Shown here one piece after another: positions 55,811 to 64,000 of a DNA stretch of 64,000 bases. The notes under the pieces are model-generated. The model made no database searches. It saw nothing but the letters and a program-made list of their open reading frames with translations, and was not told the origin of the DNA. The position numbers and the translations under genes were made by a program. Source of the stretch: an uncultured Flavobacteriaceae bacterium (GTDB lineage Bacteria > Bacteroidota > Bacteroidia > Flavobacteriales > Flavobacteriaceae). Position 1 is the first letter of the stretch; each line of letters begins with the position of its first letter. The stretch covers positions 1 to 64,000 of the forward strand of contig CAJIYJ010000003.1 in NCBI GenBank assembly GCA_905181625.1, written 5' to 3'.

Positions 55811-57145
55811 ACATCATTTGTTAATCAAAATTATGAAAACAAAGAAAATGGTGGTTTAACTGACTCTTCAATAATTAATTTCGAATCTGAAGATCAGTTA
55901 TTTAAAGAAAGGGCTAAACTTTCTGTAAAGTTTGAAAATGCAATAAATAATTTTTCTAGTAAAAGATATTATTTTGATCATCAATTTTCTTTTTCTAAAA
56001 AGAATGATTCCTTAAAAAAAAATGAGTTGTCACTTGGTCATAGGTTTGAATATGAAACCTTAAATAATTCTTTTTACCAAAGCGCTTCTAGTGAATATTT
56101 TGGTGAATTGAGTCCAGGACTCAACCTTGTAAATGACAAGTCAGAACTCAGAACGACCTTAAATGAGTTCTATACTTTTTTAAAATCAGATTTTTTGGGA
56201 AAAATTGAAGTGATTTATACTAATTATAATTATAATTATAAATCGAACTCTTTATCAGATGATTTTAAAGGTTTTGATGAAAATGAAAATGCAATTTCAT
56301 TTAAAGTATATAAAAATATTTTTAATCATTATCTAAGTGGAAAAATGACCAAGAATCTTTTTGGTGAAAGATTAGGAAATTTAATAGACTTAAGTATTAC
56401 ATCAATTAATAATAAAGACGTTAATTATCGATTTGGAGGCAATATCTCTTATAATCACCCTGGTTTTTATTATGAATTACATAAAAGTAGTTATGTCGAT
56501 TTAGACTGGAATAATGACTTAAAAAAAACTGAAATTAAAAATCTTTTTTTAAGTGTTAATTCAAAATCAGTAGGAGATTTAAAAATTGATTTTAGAATGA
56601 TAAATAACTTTACTTATTTTTCTTTAGCAAATGATAATGGATTTTCAGATAATGAAAAAACTTTAGTTCCTAAAGTAAGCCAAATTGACTCTAGAATAGA
56701 ATACTTAAAAGTTAAGTGGCAAAAAGAATTTAAATTGGGGAAGTTTAGTTTAGATAATTCTCTAGTGTTTCAAAAGGTTAAGCAAAATTCGGATTTCCTG
56801 AATTTGCCTGAATTTCTGACCAGAAATACTATTTACTATTCTAATACTATTTTAAAAGGAGCAATGTTTTTTCAAACTGGATTAAGTTTTAAATATTTTT
56901 CAAAATTTTATTCTAATGAATACAACCCTCTTATTAGTTCATTTCATGTTCAGAATAAAAATAAAATAGGAGGATTTCCAATAATTGATTTCTTTGTAAA
57001 TGCAAAAATAAAACAAACTAGGTTGTTTTTAAAAGCAGAACATTTTAATTCAAGCTTAACAGGGAATAATTTTTATTCTTCCCCTTCTTATCCCTACAGA
57101 GATTTTTCAATAAGATTTGGTTTAGTTTGGAATTTCTTTAATTAA
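55811..57145 (+). CDS. Putative porin (outer-membrane beta-barrel), C-terminal fragment
   Basis: The frame is open from 55811, and the nominal TTG at 56027 is internal. It has repeated amphipathic beta strands with alternating aromatic and polar residues and ends in [13 protein letters not shown], a barrel-type C-terminus with terminal aromatic residues. It resembles the putative porin family often found next to rnhB in flavobacteria. The full protein with the broken N-terminal part would be about 650 residues. The last 8 bases overlap the convergent end of gltD. Confidence 0.78.
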   Translation, partial: TSFVNQNYENKENGGLTDSSIINFESEDQLFKERAKLSVKFENAINNFSSKRYYFDHQFSFSKKNDSLKKNELSLGHRFEYETLNNSFYQSASSEYFGELSPGLNLVNDKSELRTTLNEFYTFLKSDFLGKIEVIYTNYNYNYKSNSLSDDFKGFDENENAISFKVYKNIFNHYLSGKMTKNLFGERLGNLIDLSITSINNKDVNYRFGGNISYNHPGFYYELHKSSYVDLDWNNDLKKTEIKNLFLSVNSKSVGDLKIDFRMINNFTYFSLANDNGFSDNEKTLVPKVSQIDSRIEYLKVKWQKEFKLGKFSLDNSLVFQKVKQNSDFLNLPEFLTRNTIYYSNTILKGAMFFQTGLSFKYFSKFYSNEYNPLISSFHVQNKNKIGGFPIIDFFVNAKIKQTRLFLKAEHFNSSLTGNNFYSSPSYPYRDFSIRFGLVWNFFN

Positions 57146-58598
57146 CAGAAGGAAGATCTCCTTTTTCTTTTGTTTCAAGATTAGAGTAGCCCATTAAAAA
57201 TTTATCAACTTGAGCTGCTGCCTCTCTCCCCTCAGAAATTGCCCAAACAATTAAAGATTGCCCTCTTCTCATATCGCCTGCAGAAAAAATATTTAGAATA
57301 TTTGTCTGATAGTTATTGCATTATAATTGATTTCTGTCATCAGTTTTGATGCTCAATTGGTCAATTAGATCTGGTTCGTGACCTGTAAAGCCTAAGGCTA
57401 ACAAAGCTAGATCACATGGCCATAATTTTTCTGACCCATTTACTTCTTTTAACTGAGGTTTTTCACCTTCTTTTTTAACCCATTCTACTTCTACTGTTTT
57501 CAGAGCTTTAACATTTCCTTTGCCATCTCCAATAAACTCTTTAGATAATATACTCCATTCCCTATGAATTCCTTCTTCATGAGAGCTCGAGGTTTTTAAT
57601 TTAAAAGGCCAATATGGCCATGGATTGTCTTCTGATCTATTAGAAGATGGCTTTGGCATAATTTCAAAATTTGTAACAGATTCAGCTTCTTGCCTATTAG
57701 ATGTTCCAACACAGTCAGACCCAGTGTCACCACCTCCAATCACTATCACATTTTTCCCTTTAGCATTAAACTCTTTATGAGTTTTGCCTATTCCATCAAC
57801 TACTTTATTTTGTAGTTTTAAAAAATCCATTGCTTGCTTTACTCCATTTAGTTCCGTTCCTTTTATAGGAAGTGACCTTCTTATAGTTGCGCCGCCGCAC
57901 AATACAATAGCATCGTATTTTTTCAAACTTTCAATCGGATAATTTTTGCCAACTTCAGTGTTAGTTAAGAAATTTATTCCTTCGTTAATAAGAAGTTCTA
58001 GCCTTCTATCGATTATATTCTTCTCCAACTTAAAGTCAGGTATCCCGTATCTTAAAAGTCCTCCTATTTTTGAATCTCTTTCAAACACATCAATAGAGTG
58101 CCCTGCTTTATTTAATTGCTGGGCTGCTGCTAGTCCAGCAGGACCTGATCCAATAACTGCGATTTTTTTTCCAGTCCTTTTTAATGGTGGATTAGCTTTA
58201 ATCCAACCTTCTTTAAACCCTCTTTCAACAATATACTTTTCAATCAGTTCAATTGAAACGGGAGGATTAATTATTCCTAATACGCATGCCGCTTCACAGG
58301 GAGCTGGACAAAGTCTTCCTGTAAATTCAGGAAAATTATTAGTAGAATGTAATATATTTAATGCTTTTTCCCATTGGTTATTATAAACAGCATCATTGAA
58401 ATCCGGAATTAAGTTTCCTAATGGGCAACCACTATGACAAAAAGGAACACCACAGTCCATACATCTTCCACTTTGCTCTTGAAGTTTTTTTTCAGACGGT
58501 TTGATAGTAAATTCTTTATAATTTTTTACTCTTTTTTTGACTGGGATGTAACCTTCTTCAGCTCTTTCGTACTCTATAAATCCTTTTAATTTACCCAT
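57138..58598 (-). CDS. gltD: Glutamate synthase small subunit GltD, with an internal stop
   Basis: Supplies electrons from NAD(P)H to the large subunit. The N-terminal part has Fe-S cysteines ([27 protein letters not shown]). Two Rossmann motifs follow, [10 protein letters not shown] for FAD and GGGDTGSDC for NAD(P)H. A TAA at 57321-57323 breaks the frame after DDRNQL, but the same frame then continues as [19 protein letters not shown], through [18 protein letters not shown], to a stop at 57138. Two compensating one-base changes, an extra T and a missing A about 15 bases apart, would restore NQYNANNYQ. With that repair the protein is about 486 residues, the usual size. It follows gltB after 5 bases. 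Confidence 0.93.
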
Positions 58599-58603
58599 GT
58601 CAG

Positions 58604-61600
58604 TTAATTAATTATTTCTAATTCTTTTGCCATTTTTTCTAAAGCTAATTTATATTCTGTTGGCATTATTTTAATAAATTGTTTTGATTCTATATCCCAA
58701 TTTGAGATTAAATCCTTTGCTAATTCACTTGAAGTATAAGTGAAATGATCTTCAATTAATTTTTTAATTAAATCTAAATCTTGAGAATTTGGTTCTTCAA
58801 ATTCGATCATTTCCATATTAAAATTTCTTTCATCAAAATCACCTCCTTCTTTATAAATATAGGCAATACCTCCACTCATTCCTGCAGCGAAATTTCTTCC
58901 AATATCACCTAGAATAAGAGCAATTCCTCCTGTCATATATTCGCAGCCATGATCCCCAATTCCCTCAACCACTGCAGTAGCACCAGAGTTTCTTACACAA
59001 AATCTTTCTCCAGCCATTCCGTTGATGTAAGCTTCACCTGAAGTTGCTCCGTAAAGTGCAACATTACCTGTGATTACATTTTTATTCGATTTGAAAGTTG
59101 ATTCCGACGGGATTTTTACAATTATTTTAGCTCCAGAAAGACCTTTTCCGAAATAGTCATTAGTATTTCCAGTCACTGCTAATGTTAATCCCTTGACGCT
59201 AAAGGCTCCAAAACTTTGTCCAGCAACTCCTTGAAAACTTATATTAATTGAATTTTCTTCAAGTCCCTTTATCCCGTAAATTTTTGATATTTCATTACTT
59301 AGGATAGCCCCAACAGTTCTGTCTGTATTTTTTATTTTATAGGATAAATTTATTGAAGTATTATTTTTAATAGCTTCTTTAGAATCATTAAGGATCTTAA
59401 AATCTAAGACATTTTCTAACTTATGATCTTGCCGTGAGTTGTTTTTTACTGAAACATTTTTATCTATGCTAGGCTTGTATAAAATATTTGATAAATCAAT
59501 ATGTTTGGTCTTATAGTGTTCTAGAGTTTCATTCATATTAATTTTTTGACTTTGACCTATCATTTCATTCATTGTTCTAAAGCCAAGTTCAGCCATTATT
59601 GTTCTCAATTCTTCAGCTACAAAATGCATAAAATTAATTACATGTTCTGGTTTTCCTTTAAAATTTTTCCTTAATTCAGGGTCTTGAGTTGCTATTCCAA
59701 CAGGACAGGTGTTTAAATGGCAAGCTCTCATCATAATACAACCTGATGCAACTAGTGGAGCGGTTGAGAATCCAAATTCTTCAGCCCCTAAAAGGCAGGC
59801 TATTGCAACATCTCTTCCAGTTTTTAATTGGCCATCACATTCTAAAACTACTCTTCCCCTTAAATCATTCATGACTAAAGTTTGTTGAGCTTCTGCAAGA
59901 CCAAGTTCCCATGGGAGCCCAGCGTGTTTTAATGATGTTAGAGGTGATGCTCCGGTTCCACCATCAAAACCAGAAATTAATATTACATCTGCTTTAGCTT
60001 TAGCTACTCCAGCTGCAATTGTACCAACTCCAACCTCAGAAACTAGTTTAACATTAATTCTAGCGTCTCTATTCGCATTTTTTAAGTCATATATTAACTG
60101 AGACAAGTCTTCAATTGAATAAATGTCATGATGAGGAGGAGGGGAAATTAGACCAACGAAAGGAGTGGAATTTCTTACTTTTGCAATCATAGGATTAACC
60201 TTAGCTCCAGGTAATTGTCCCCCTTCACCAGGTTTAGCACCTTGTGCCATTTTAATTTGAATTTCTTTTGCATTAGAAAGGTAATGAGAACTAACTCCAA
60301 ATCTTCCTGATGCTACTTGCTTGATTGCACTATTTTTCCAATCACCATTAGCTTCTTTTTTAAATCTGGCAGGGTCTTCACCACCTTCACCTGAATTGCT
60401 TTTACCTCCAATTCTATTCATTGCAATTGCTAGGTTCTCGTGAGCCTCTTTACTAATAGATCCATAAGACATAGCGCCTGTTTTAAATCTTTTCACAATT
60501 TCAGACCATGATTCTACTTCTTCAATTGGTATTGGATCTAGATCAACAAATTTGAACATCCCCCTTAAGGTCATTAGTTGTTCATTTTGTTTATTTATTA
60601 AATCAGAATAAACTTGATATGTTTCATATTTATTTTCTCTAACTGATTGTTGTAGTTTGGATATGGTTGAAGGGTTTAGCATGTGAGCTTCACCATTTCT
60701 TCGCCATCTATAATTCCCTCCAATTTCAAGGCTTGTGAATACATTTTGTTTTTCAAAAGCTTTTTTATGTCGAATTGACAATTCTTTTTCTATAGCATAT
60801 AGACCAACACCTTGAATTCTACTTGGGGTGTTACTAAAATATTTTTTAGTAAAATTCTCCCTTAATCCAAGTGCCTCAAATATTTGCGATCCTCTGTAAG
60901 AGTGTAGAGTTGAAATACCAATTTTATTCATCACTTTGAGAATTCCTTTGGCGATAGCTTTATTATATTTTTCGATTGATAACTTCAAAGATTGATTTTT
61001 GAAAAACCCTTGACTATGATGATGCTCAATAATCTCATTAACTAAGTAAGGATTAATAGCACTTGCTCCGTACCCAAATAACATTGAAAAATGATGAGGT
61101 TCTCTAGGTTCAGAAGATTCTATTACAATTCCAAACTTTGATCTTTTTTTTAACTTTATTAAAAAGTGATGAATAGTTGAGCAAGCTAACAAGATAGGAA
61201 TTGCAGCCATTTTTTCATTAACTCCTCTATCACTTATGATTATAATATTACTTCCTATATTAACATGGCTAATGACTTCGTTTACCATTTTTTGAAGAGC
61301 TTCCTCTATGCCGTTATGCCCTTTTTTCAACTCATATAAAGCATTGACTGATGAGCTTTTGAAATTTGAGCTTTTAATAAATTTTATTTTATCTAAATCT
61401 TCATTAGAAATTATAGGATTTGCAATTTTTAACTTTTTTGAATGATCAGGAATTATATCATAAAGATTATAATCACTTCCAAGTCCTAAACTTGTATCGG
61501 TAACTATTTCTTCCCTTATGCCATCTAAAGGAGGGTTAGTGACTTGAGCGAATAATTGTTTAAAATAATTAAATAGTAATTGTGGTTTTTTAGATAAAAC

Positions 61601-63103
61601 AGCAAGTGGAGTATCTGTTCCCATAGATCCTATAGCTTCTTTACCTGAAACACACATTGGTAAAATGATAGTTTTTAGATCTTCTTCAGTATATCCAAAC
61701 ATTCTAAGTCTAGTTTCAAAGCTCAACTTCTCTTTAGGAGTTTTGTTTCCCGTATATGGGACTAGTTTTAATGGAAGAATATTTTTGTCTAACCATTTTC
61801 TGTAGGGATATTTTGAAACTATTTCATTCTTAATTTCTTCGTCTTCAATGATTCTACCTTCGTTCATGTCAACCAAAAACATTTTACCAGGCTCTAATCT
61901 TCCGTGTTTTTCAATGTTGCTAGGTTCAATATCAACAACTCCAGTTTCTGACGACATGATAACGTAACCATCTTTGGTTACACTATATCTAGAAGGTCTT
62001 AATCCATTTCTATCCAAAAGAGCTCCGATATATTTCCCATCTGTAAAAGGAATTGAAGCTGGACCATCCCAAGGTTCCATGATACAAGAATTAAACTCAT
62101 AAAAAGCTTTCTTTTGGTCAGACATAGACTTGTGCTTTTCCCAAGCTTCAGGAACCATCATCATCATTACTTCAGGCAAGCTTCTTCCAGTTGTTAGTAA
62201 CAGTTCGACGACCATATCCATGCAGGCTGAATCAGATTTTCCCTTTAAAATAATTGGAAATATTTTTTTTATATCATCACCTATAAATTCATTTTTAAGG
62301 AGCTCTTCTCTCGCATTCATTCTGCTATAATTTCCTTTAAGGGTGTTTATTTCTCCATTATGACACATGTATCTAAATGGCTGTGCTAAATCCCAGGTCG
62401 GAAAAGTGTTAGTAGAAAATCTTTGATGGACTAAAGCTAGTCTAGTAACTAGTTCAGGATTTGATAGATCTAAAAAGAATTTATCAATATCCTCAGGTAT
62501 AAGTAATCCTTTATAGATTAATGTTCTGTTGTGAAGACTGGTGAAATAAAAGTAGTTTTTTTGAGAAAAATCTATATTATATATAGTGTTTTCTGCTATT
62601 TTTCTAGCTACAAATAATTTCGTATTAAATTCAGTATCTGACAATTTTTGATTATTCTTCCCTATAAAAACTTGTTTGATAGTTGGTTGTGTTTTTGCGG
62701 CAATGCTTCCAACAACTGTTGAGTTAATAGGAACTTCTCTCCAACCTAAAACTGCAAGACCTTGATTTTTGATTTCTTTTTCAAATACATCAATACAGTA
62801 GTTAAGTTGGTTGTTTTTTTTAGGAAGAAAGACCATTCCAACAGCATATTCATAAGGCTCAGGCAAACTAAAATCACATTGTTTTTTAAAAAAATCATGA
62901 GGAATTTCTATCAAAATTCCGGCACCATCCCCTGTTTTACCATCTGAACTAACTGCTCCACGGTGTTCTAAACAAGTTAAAATATTTAATGCTTTGAAGA
63001 TTATATCATTAGTTTTCTCCCCCTTCAAACTGCAAATGAATCCAGCTCCACAATTATCATGTTCAAATTCAGGAGAGTATAATCCTTGTTTTTTAGGTAG
63101 CAT
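58604..63103 (-). CDS. gltB: Glutamate synthase large subunit GltB
   Basis: Makes glutamate from glutamine and 2-oxoglutarate, the core of nitrogen assimilation with GltD. Class II glutamine amidotransferase domain with the nucleophile Cys18 (DNCGAGF), exposed after removal of a 17-residue propeptide. Then the central domain, the FMN-binding synthase domain (GGKSNSGEGGEDP, GAKPGEGGQLPG, GFDGGTGASPL, and CPVGIATQ for the 3Fe-4S cluster) and the C-terminal GXGXG repeat domain (GDHGCEYMTGG). 1,499 residues, full length. Confidence 0.97.
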   Translation of the reverse strand: MLPKKQGLYSPEFEHDNCGAGFICSLKGEKTNDIIFKALNILTCLEHRGAVSSDGKTGDGAGILIEIPHDFFKKQCDFSLPEPYEYAVGMVFLPKKNNQLNYCIDVFEKEIKNQGLAVLGWREVPINSTVVGSIAAKTQPTIKQVFIGKNNQKLSDTEFNTKLFVARKIAENTIYNIDFSQKNYFYFTSLHNRTLIYKGLLIPEDIDKFFLDLSNPELVTRLALVHQRFSTNTFPTWDLAQPFRYMCHNGEINTLKGNYSRMNAREELLKNEFIGDDIKKIFPIILKGKSDSACMDMVVELLLTTGRSLPEVMMMMVPEAWEKHKSMSDQKKAFYEFNSCIMEPWDGPASIPFTDGKYIGALLDRNGLRPSRYSVTKDGYVIMSSETGVVDIEPSNIEKHGRLEPGKMFLVDMNEGRIIEDEEIKNEIVSKYPYRKWLDKNILPLKLVPYTGNKTPKEKLSFETRLRMFGYTEEDLKTIILPMCVSGKEAIGSMGTDTPLAVLSKKPQLLFNYFKQLFAQVTNPPLDGIREEIVTDTSLGLGSDYNLYDIIPDHSKKLKIANPIISNEDLDKIKFIKSSNFKSSSVNALYELKKGHNGIEEALQKMVNEVISHVNIGSNIIIISDRGVNEKMAAIPILLACSTIHHFLIKLKKRSKFGIVIESSEPREPHHFSMLFGYGASAINPYLVNEIIEHHHSQGFFKNQSLKLSIEKYNKAIAKGILKVMNKIGISTLHSYRGSQIFEALGLRENFTKKYFSNTPSRIQGVGLYAIEKELSIRHKKAFEKQNVFTSLEIGGNYRWRRNGEAHMLNPSTISKLQQSVRENKYETYQVYSDLINKQNEQLMTLRGMFKFVDLDPIPIEEVESWSEIVKRFKTGAMSYGSISKEAHENLAIAMNRIGGKSNSGEGGEDPARFKKEANGDWKNSAIKQVASGRFGVSSHYLSNAKEIQIKMAQGAKPGEGGQLPGAKVNPMIAKVRNSTPFVGLISPPPHHDIYSIEDLSQLIYDLKNANRDARINVKLVSEVGVGTIAAGVAKAKADVILISGFDGGTGASPLTSLKHAGLPWELGLAEAQQTLVMNDLRGRVVLECDGQLKTGRDVAIACLLGAEEFGFSTAPLVASGCIMMRACHLNTCPVGIATQDPELRKNFKGKPEHVINFMHFVAEELRTIMAELGFRTMNEMIGQSQKINMNETLEHYKTKHIDLSNILYKPSIDKNVSVKNNSRQDHKLENVLDFKILNDSKEAIKNNTSINLSYKIKNTDRTVGAILSNEISKIYGIKGLEENSINISFQGVAGQSFGAFSVKGLTLAVTGNTNDYFGKGLSGAKIIVKIPSESTFKSNKNVITGNVALYGATSGEAYINGMAGERFCVRNSGATAVVEGIGDHGCEYMTGGIALILGDIGRNFAAGMSGGIAYIYKEGGDFDERNFNMEMIEFEEPNSQDLDLIKKLIEDHFTYTSSELAKDLISNWDIESKQFIKIMPTEYKLALEKMAKELEIIN

Positions 63104-63302
63104 ATTTTGACTTTAGGAGCCTTTAAAATTATATAATACTGCGTCTTTTTAAAAGAATTTTGATGATTAATAACTAATTAATATGGACTTGACATTATAT
63201 TATGTGAATTTTATTTAATTCTTATTTTATTGACTAAAAATTAACAATAACACAATTATAATTTATTTATTTTTTAATATGTTTACGTTTTAAAATTTAA
63301 AA

Positions 63303-64000
63303 ATGGAAATTATACTCATTTCAATATTTGTAATTGGTTATTTATTAATAACTATCGAGCATTCAATCAAAATAGACAAGCTAATTCCGGCTCTTGCAAT
63401 GATGGGTATTATGTGGGCTATTATCGCATTGAACCACATGGAAGTTTTTGATATAAACACGGTTACTAGGGAGTTGGATCCTACTCATATTGATGAAATT
63501 CTTTTGCATCATTTAGGTTTAACTTCCGAAATTTTAATTTTCTTACTCGGTGCAATGACCATTGTAGAAATAATTGATTTTTTCAGAGGATTTCTAGGAA
63601 TTAAAAGATTAGTTAAAACAAGAAGCAAAACTAAAATCCTGTGGATTTTTGGATTTTTAGCATTTGTTCTTTCAGCAATAATAGATAATTTAACTGCAAC
63701 CATTGTACTTATCACTCTTCTTCAAAAGATAGTTAAGGATAGAAACTTAAAATTATGGTACTCAGGTTTGATAATCATTGCAGCAAATGCAGGAGGAGCA
63801 TGGTCTCCGATTGGAGACATAACAACAACTATGTTATGGATTGCCGATAAGGTTACTCCTTTAAGCTTGTTCAAGTATTTATTTATTCCATCTTTGGTAT
63901 GTATGGTTGTCCCTTTTCTAATTGCAGCTAGGTTAAAAATATTTAAAGGAGAAATGGAAATTCCAAAGGAAGTTATAGATATGGAAGAAAATAAATACGG
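63303..64000 (+). CDS. nhaD: NhaD-type Na+/H+ antiporter (partial, runs off the right edge)
   Basis: First 232 codons of an ion-transporter-superfamily membrane protein. Hydrophobic helices and the family segments SAIIDNLTATIVLITLL and NAGGAWSPIGDITTTMLW are characteristic of NhaD. It exports Na+ in exchange for protons, as is typical for marine bacteria. The ATG at 63303 follows about 200 bases of AT-rich intergenic DNA after the divergent gltB start, with no clear promoter box. The C-terminal half lies outside the window. Confidence 0.9.
   Translation, partial: MEIILISIFVIGYLLITIEHSIKIDKLIPALAMMGIMWAIIALNHMEVFDINTVTRELDPTHIDEILLHHLGLTSEILIFLLGAMTIVEIIDFFRGFLGIKRLVKTRSKTKILWIFGFLAFVLSAIIDNLTATIVLITLLQKIVKDRNLKLWYSGLIIIAANAGGAWSPIGDITTTMLWIADKVTPLSLFKYLFIPSLVCMVVPFLIAARLKIFKGEMEIPKEVIDMEENKY

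Noticed and set aside
57946-58386. Plus-strand frame of 146 codons opposite gltD
   Set aside because: It is the antisense shadow of a strongly conserved GltD region with FAD-binding motifs and shows no family match.

Overview
The window is AT-rich chromosomal DNA of a member of the Bacteroidota, most probably a marine flavobacterium. The evidence is a complete type IX secretion/gliding core (gldK-gldL-gldM-gldN), C-terminal T9SS sorting domains, lipoproteins of Bacteroidota style, promoter boxes of the TAnnTTTG type, few Shine-Dalgarno sequences, and the start of an NhaD-type Na+/H+ antiporter gene at the right edge. Essential genes are spread along the window (topA, era, der, alaS, lysS, lipB, rnhB, hemL, gltB/gltD, aconitase, initiator tRNA). 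I see no insertion sequence, prophage or CRISPR array.

Layout: 1-65 is the start of a divergent gene. 221-8616 holds topA, a metal-site-degenerate arginase-fold gene, and gldKLMN. 8916-31212 is a same-strand block that looks like one operon. Its first gene is about 15.6 kb and encodes a T9SS-exported surface protein of about 5,200 residues. The second is a T9SS-exported protein with three cohesin-like modules and thrombospondin type 3 repeats. Two lipoprotein genes follow, one with Fn3-like domains and one with a zinc-peptidase motif. 31252-36679 has a ferredoxin, aconitase, two DoxX-type membrane proteins, an AraC regulator, an ankyrin-like protein and a small membrane protein. 36732-51096 is mostly housekeeping (tRNA-fMet, era, der, MerR regulator, M23 peptidase, alaS, PLP enzyme, glucosaminidase-LysM, hemL, a large metzincin-motif protease, lysS). 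51201-63103 holds a small YqaE/Pmp3 gene with a TTG start, lipB, a propeller-like lipoprotein, rnhB, a putative porin and gltD/gltB. 63303-64000 is the partial nhaD gene.

The most striking content is the surface system beside the T9SS core. The giant protein reads in order: signal peptide; about nine cadherin-like repeats; four pairs of Calx-beta-like modules in which one carries an inserted C-type-lectin-like domain and the next an inserted six-bladed NHL propeller; two units of seven FG-GAP repeats plus an Fn3-like domain; a two-loop dockerin; a cohesin-like domain; a T9SS sorting domain. The next gene encodes cohesin-like modules, one of which is interrupted by a complete cupredoxin domain. 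The pair suggests a cohesin/dockerin surface complex delivered by the T9SS. These architectures come from reading the protein sequences and have not been tested by profile search.

A caveat for any reader: the giant gene, the cohesin gene, the Fn3 lipoprotein, the propeller lipoprotein, rnhB, the porin and gltD all carry single-base reading-frame breaks, and the tRNA is one base short. The breaks cluster at 12.0-18.1, 28.3-29.8 and 54.0-57.3 kb. Because rnhB and gltD are among the affected genes, sequence or assembly error is the simplest explanation, but real decay cannot be excluded from sequence alone. Fragments are listed separately with the gene they belong to.
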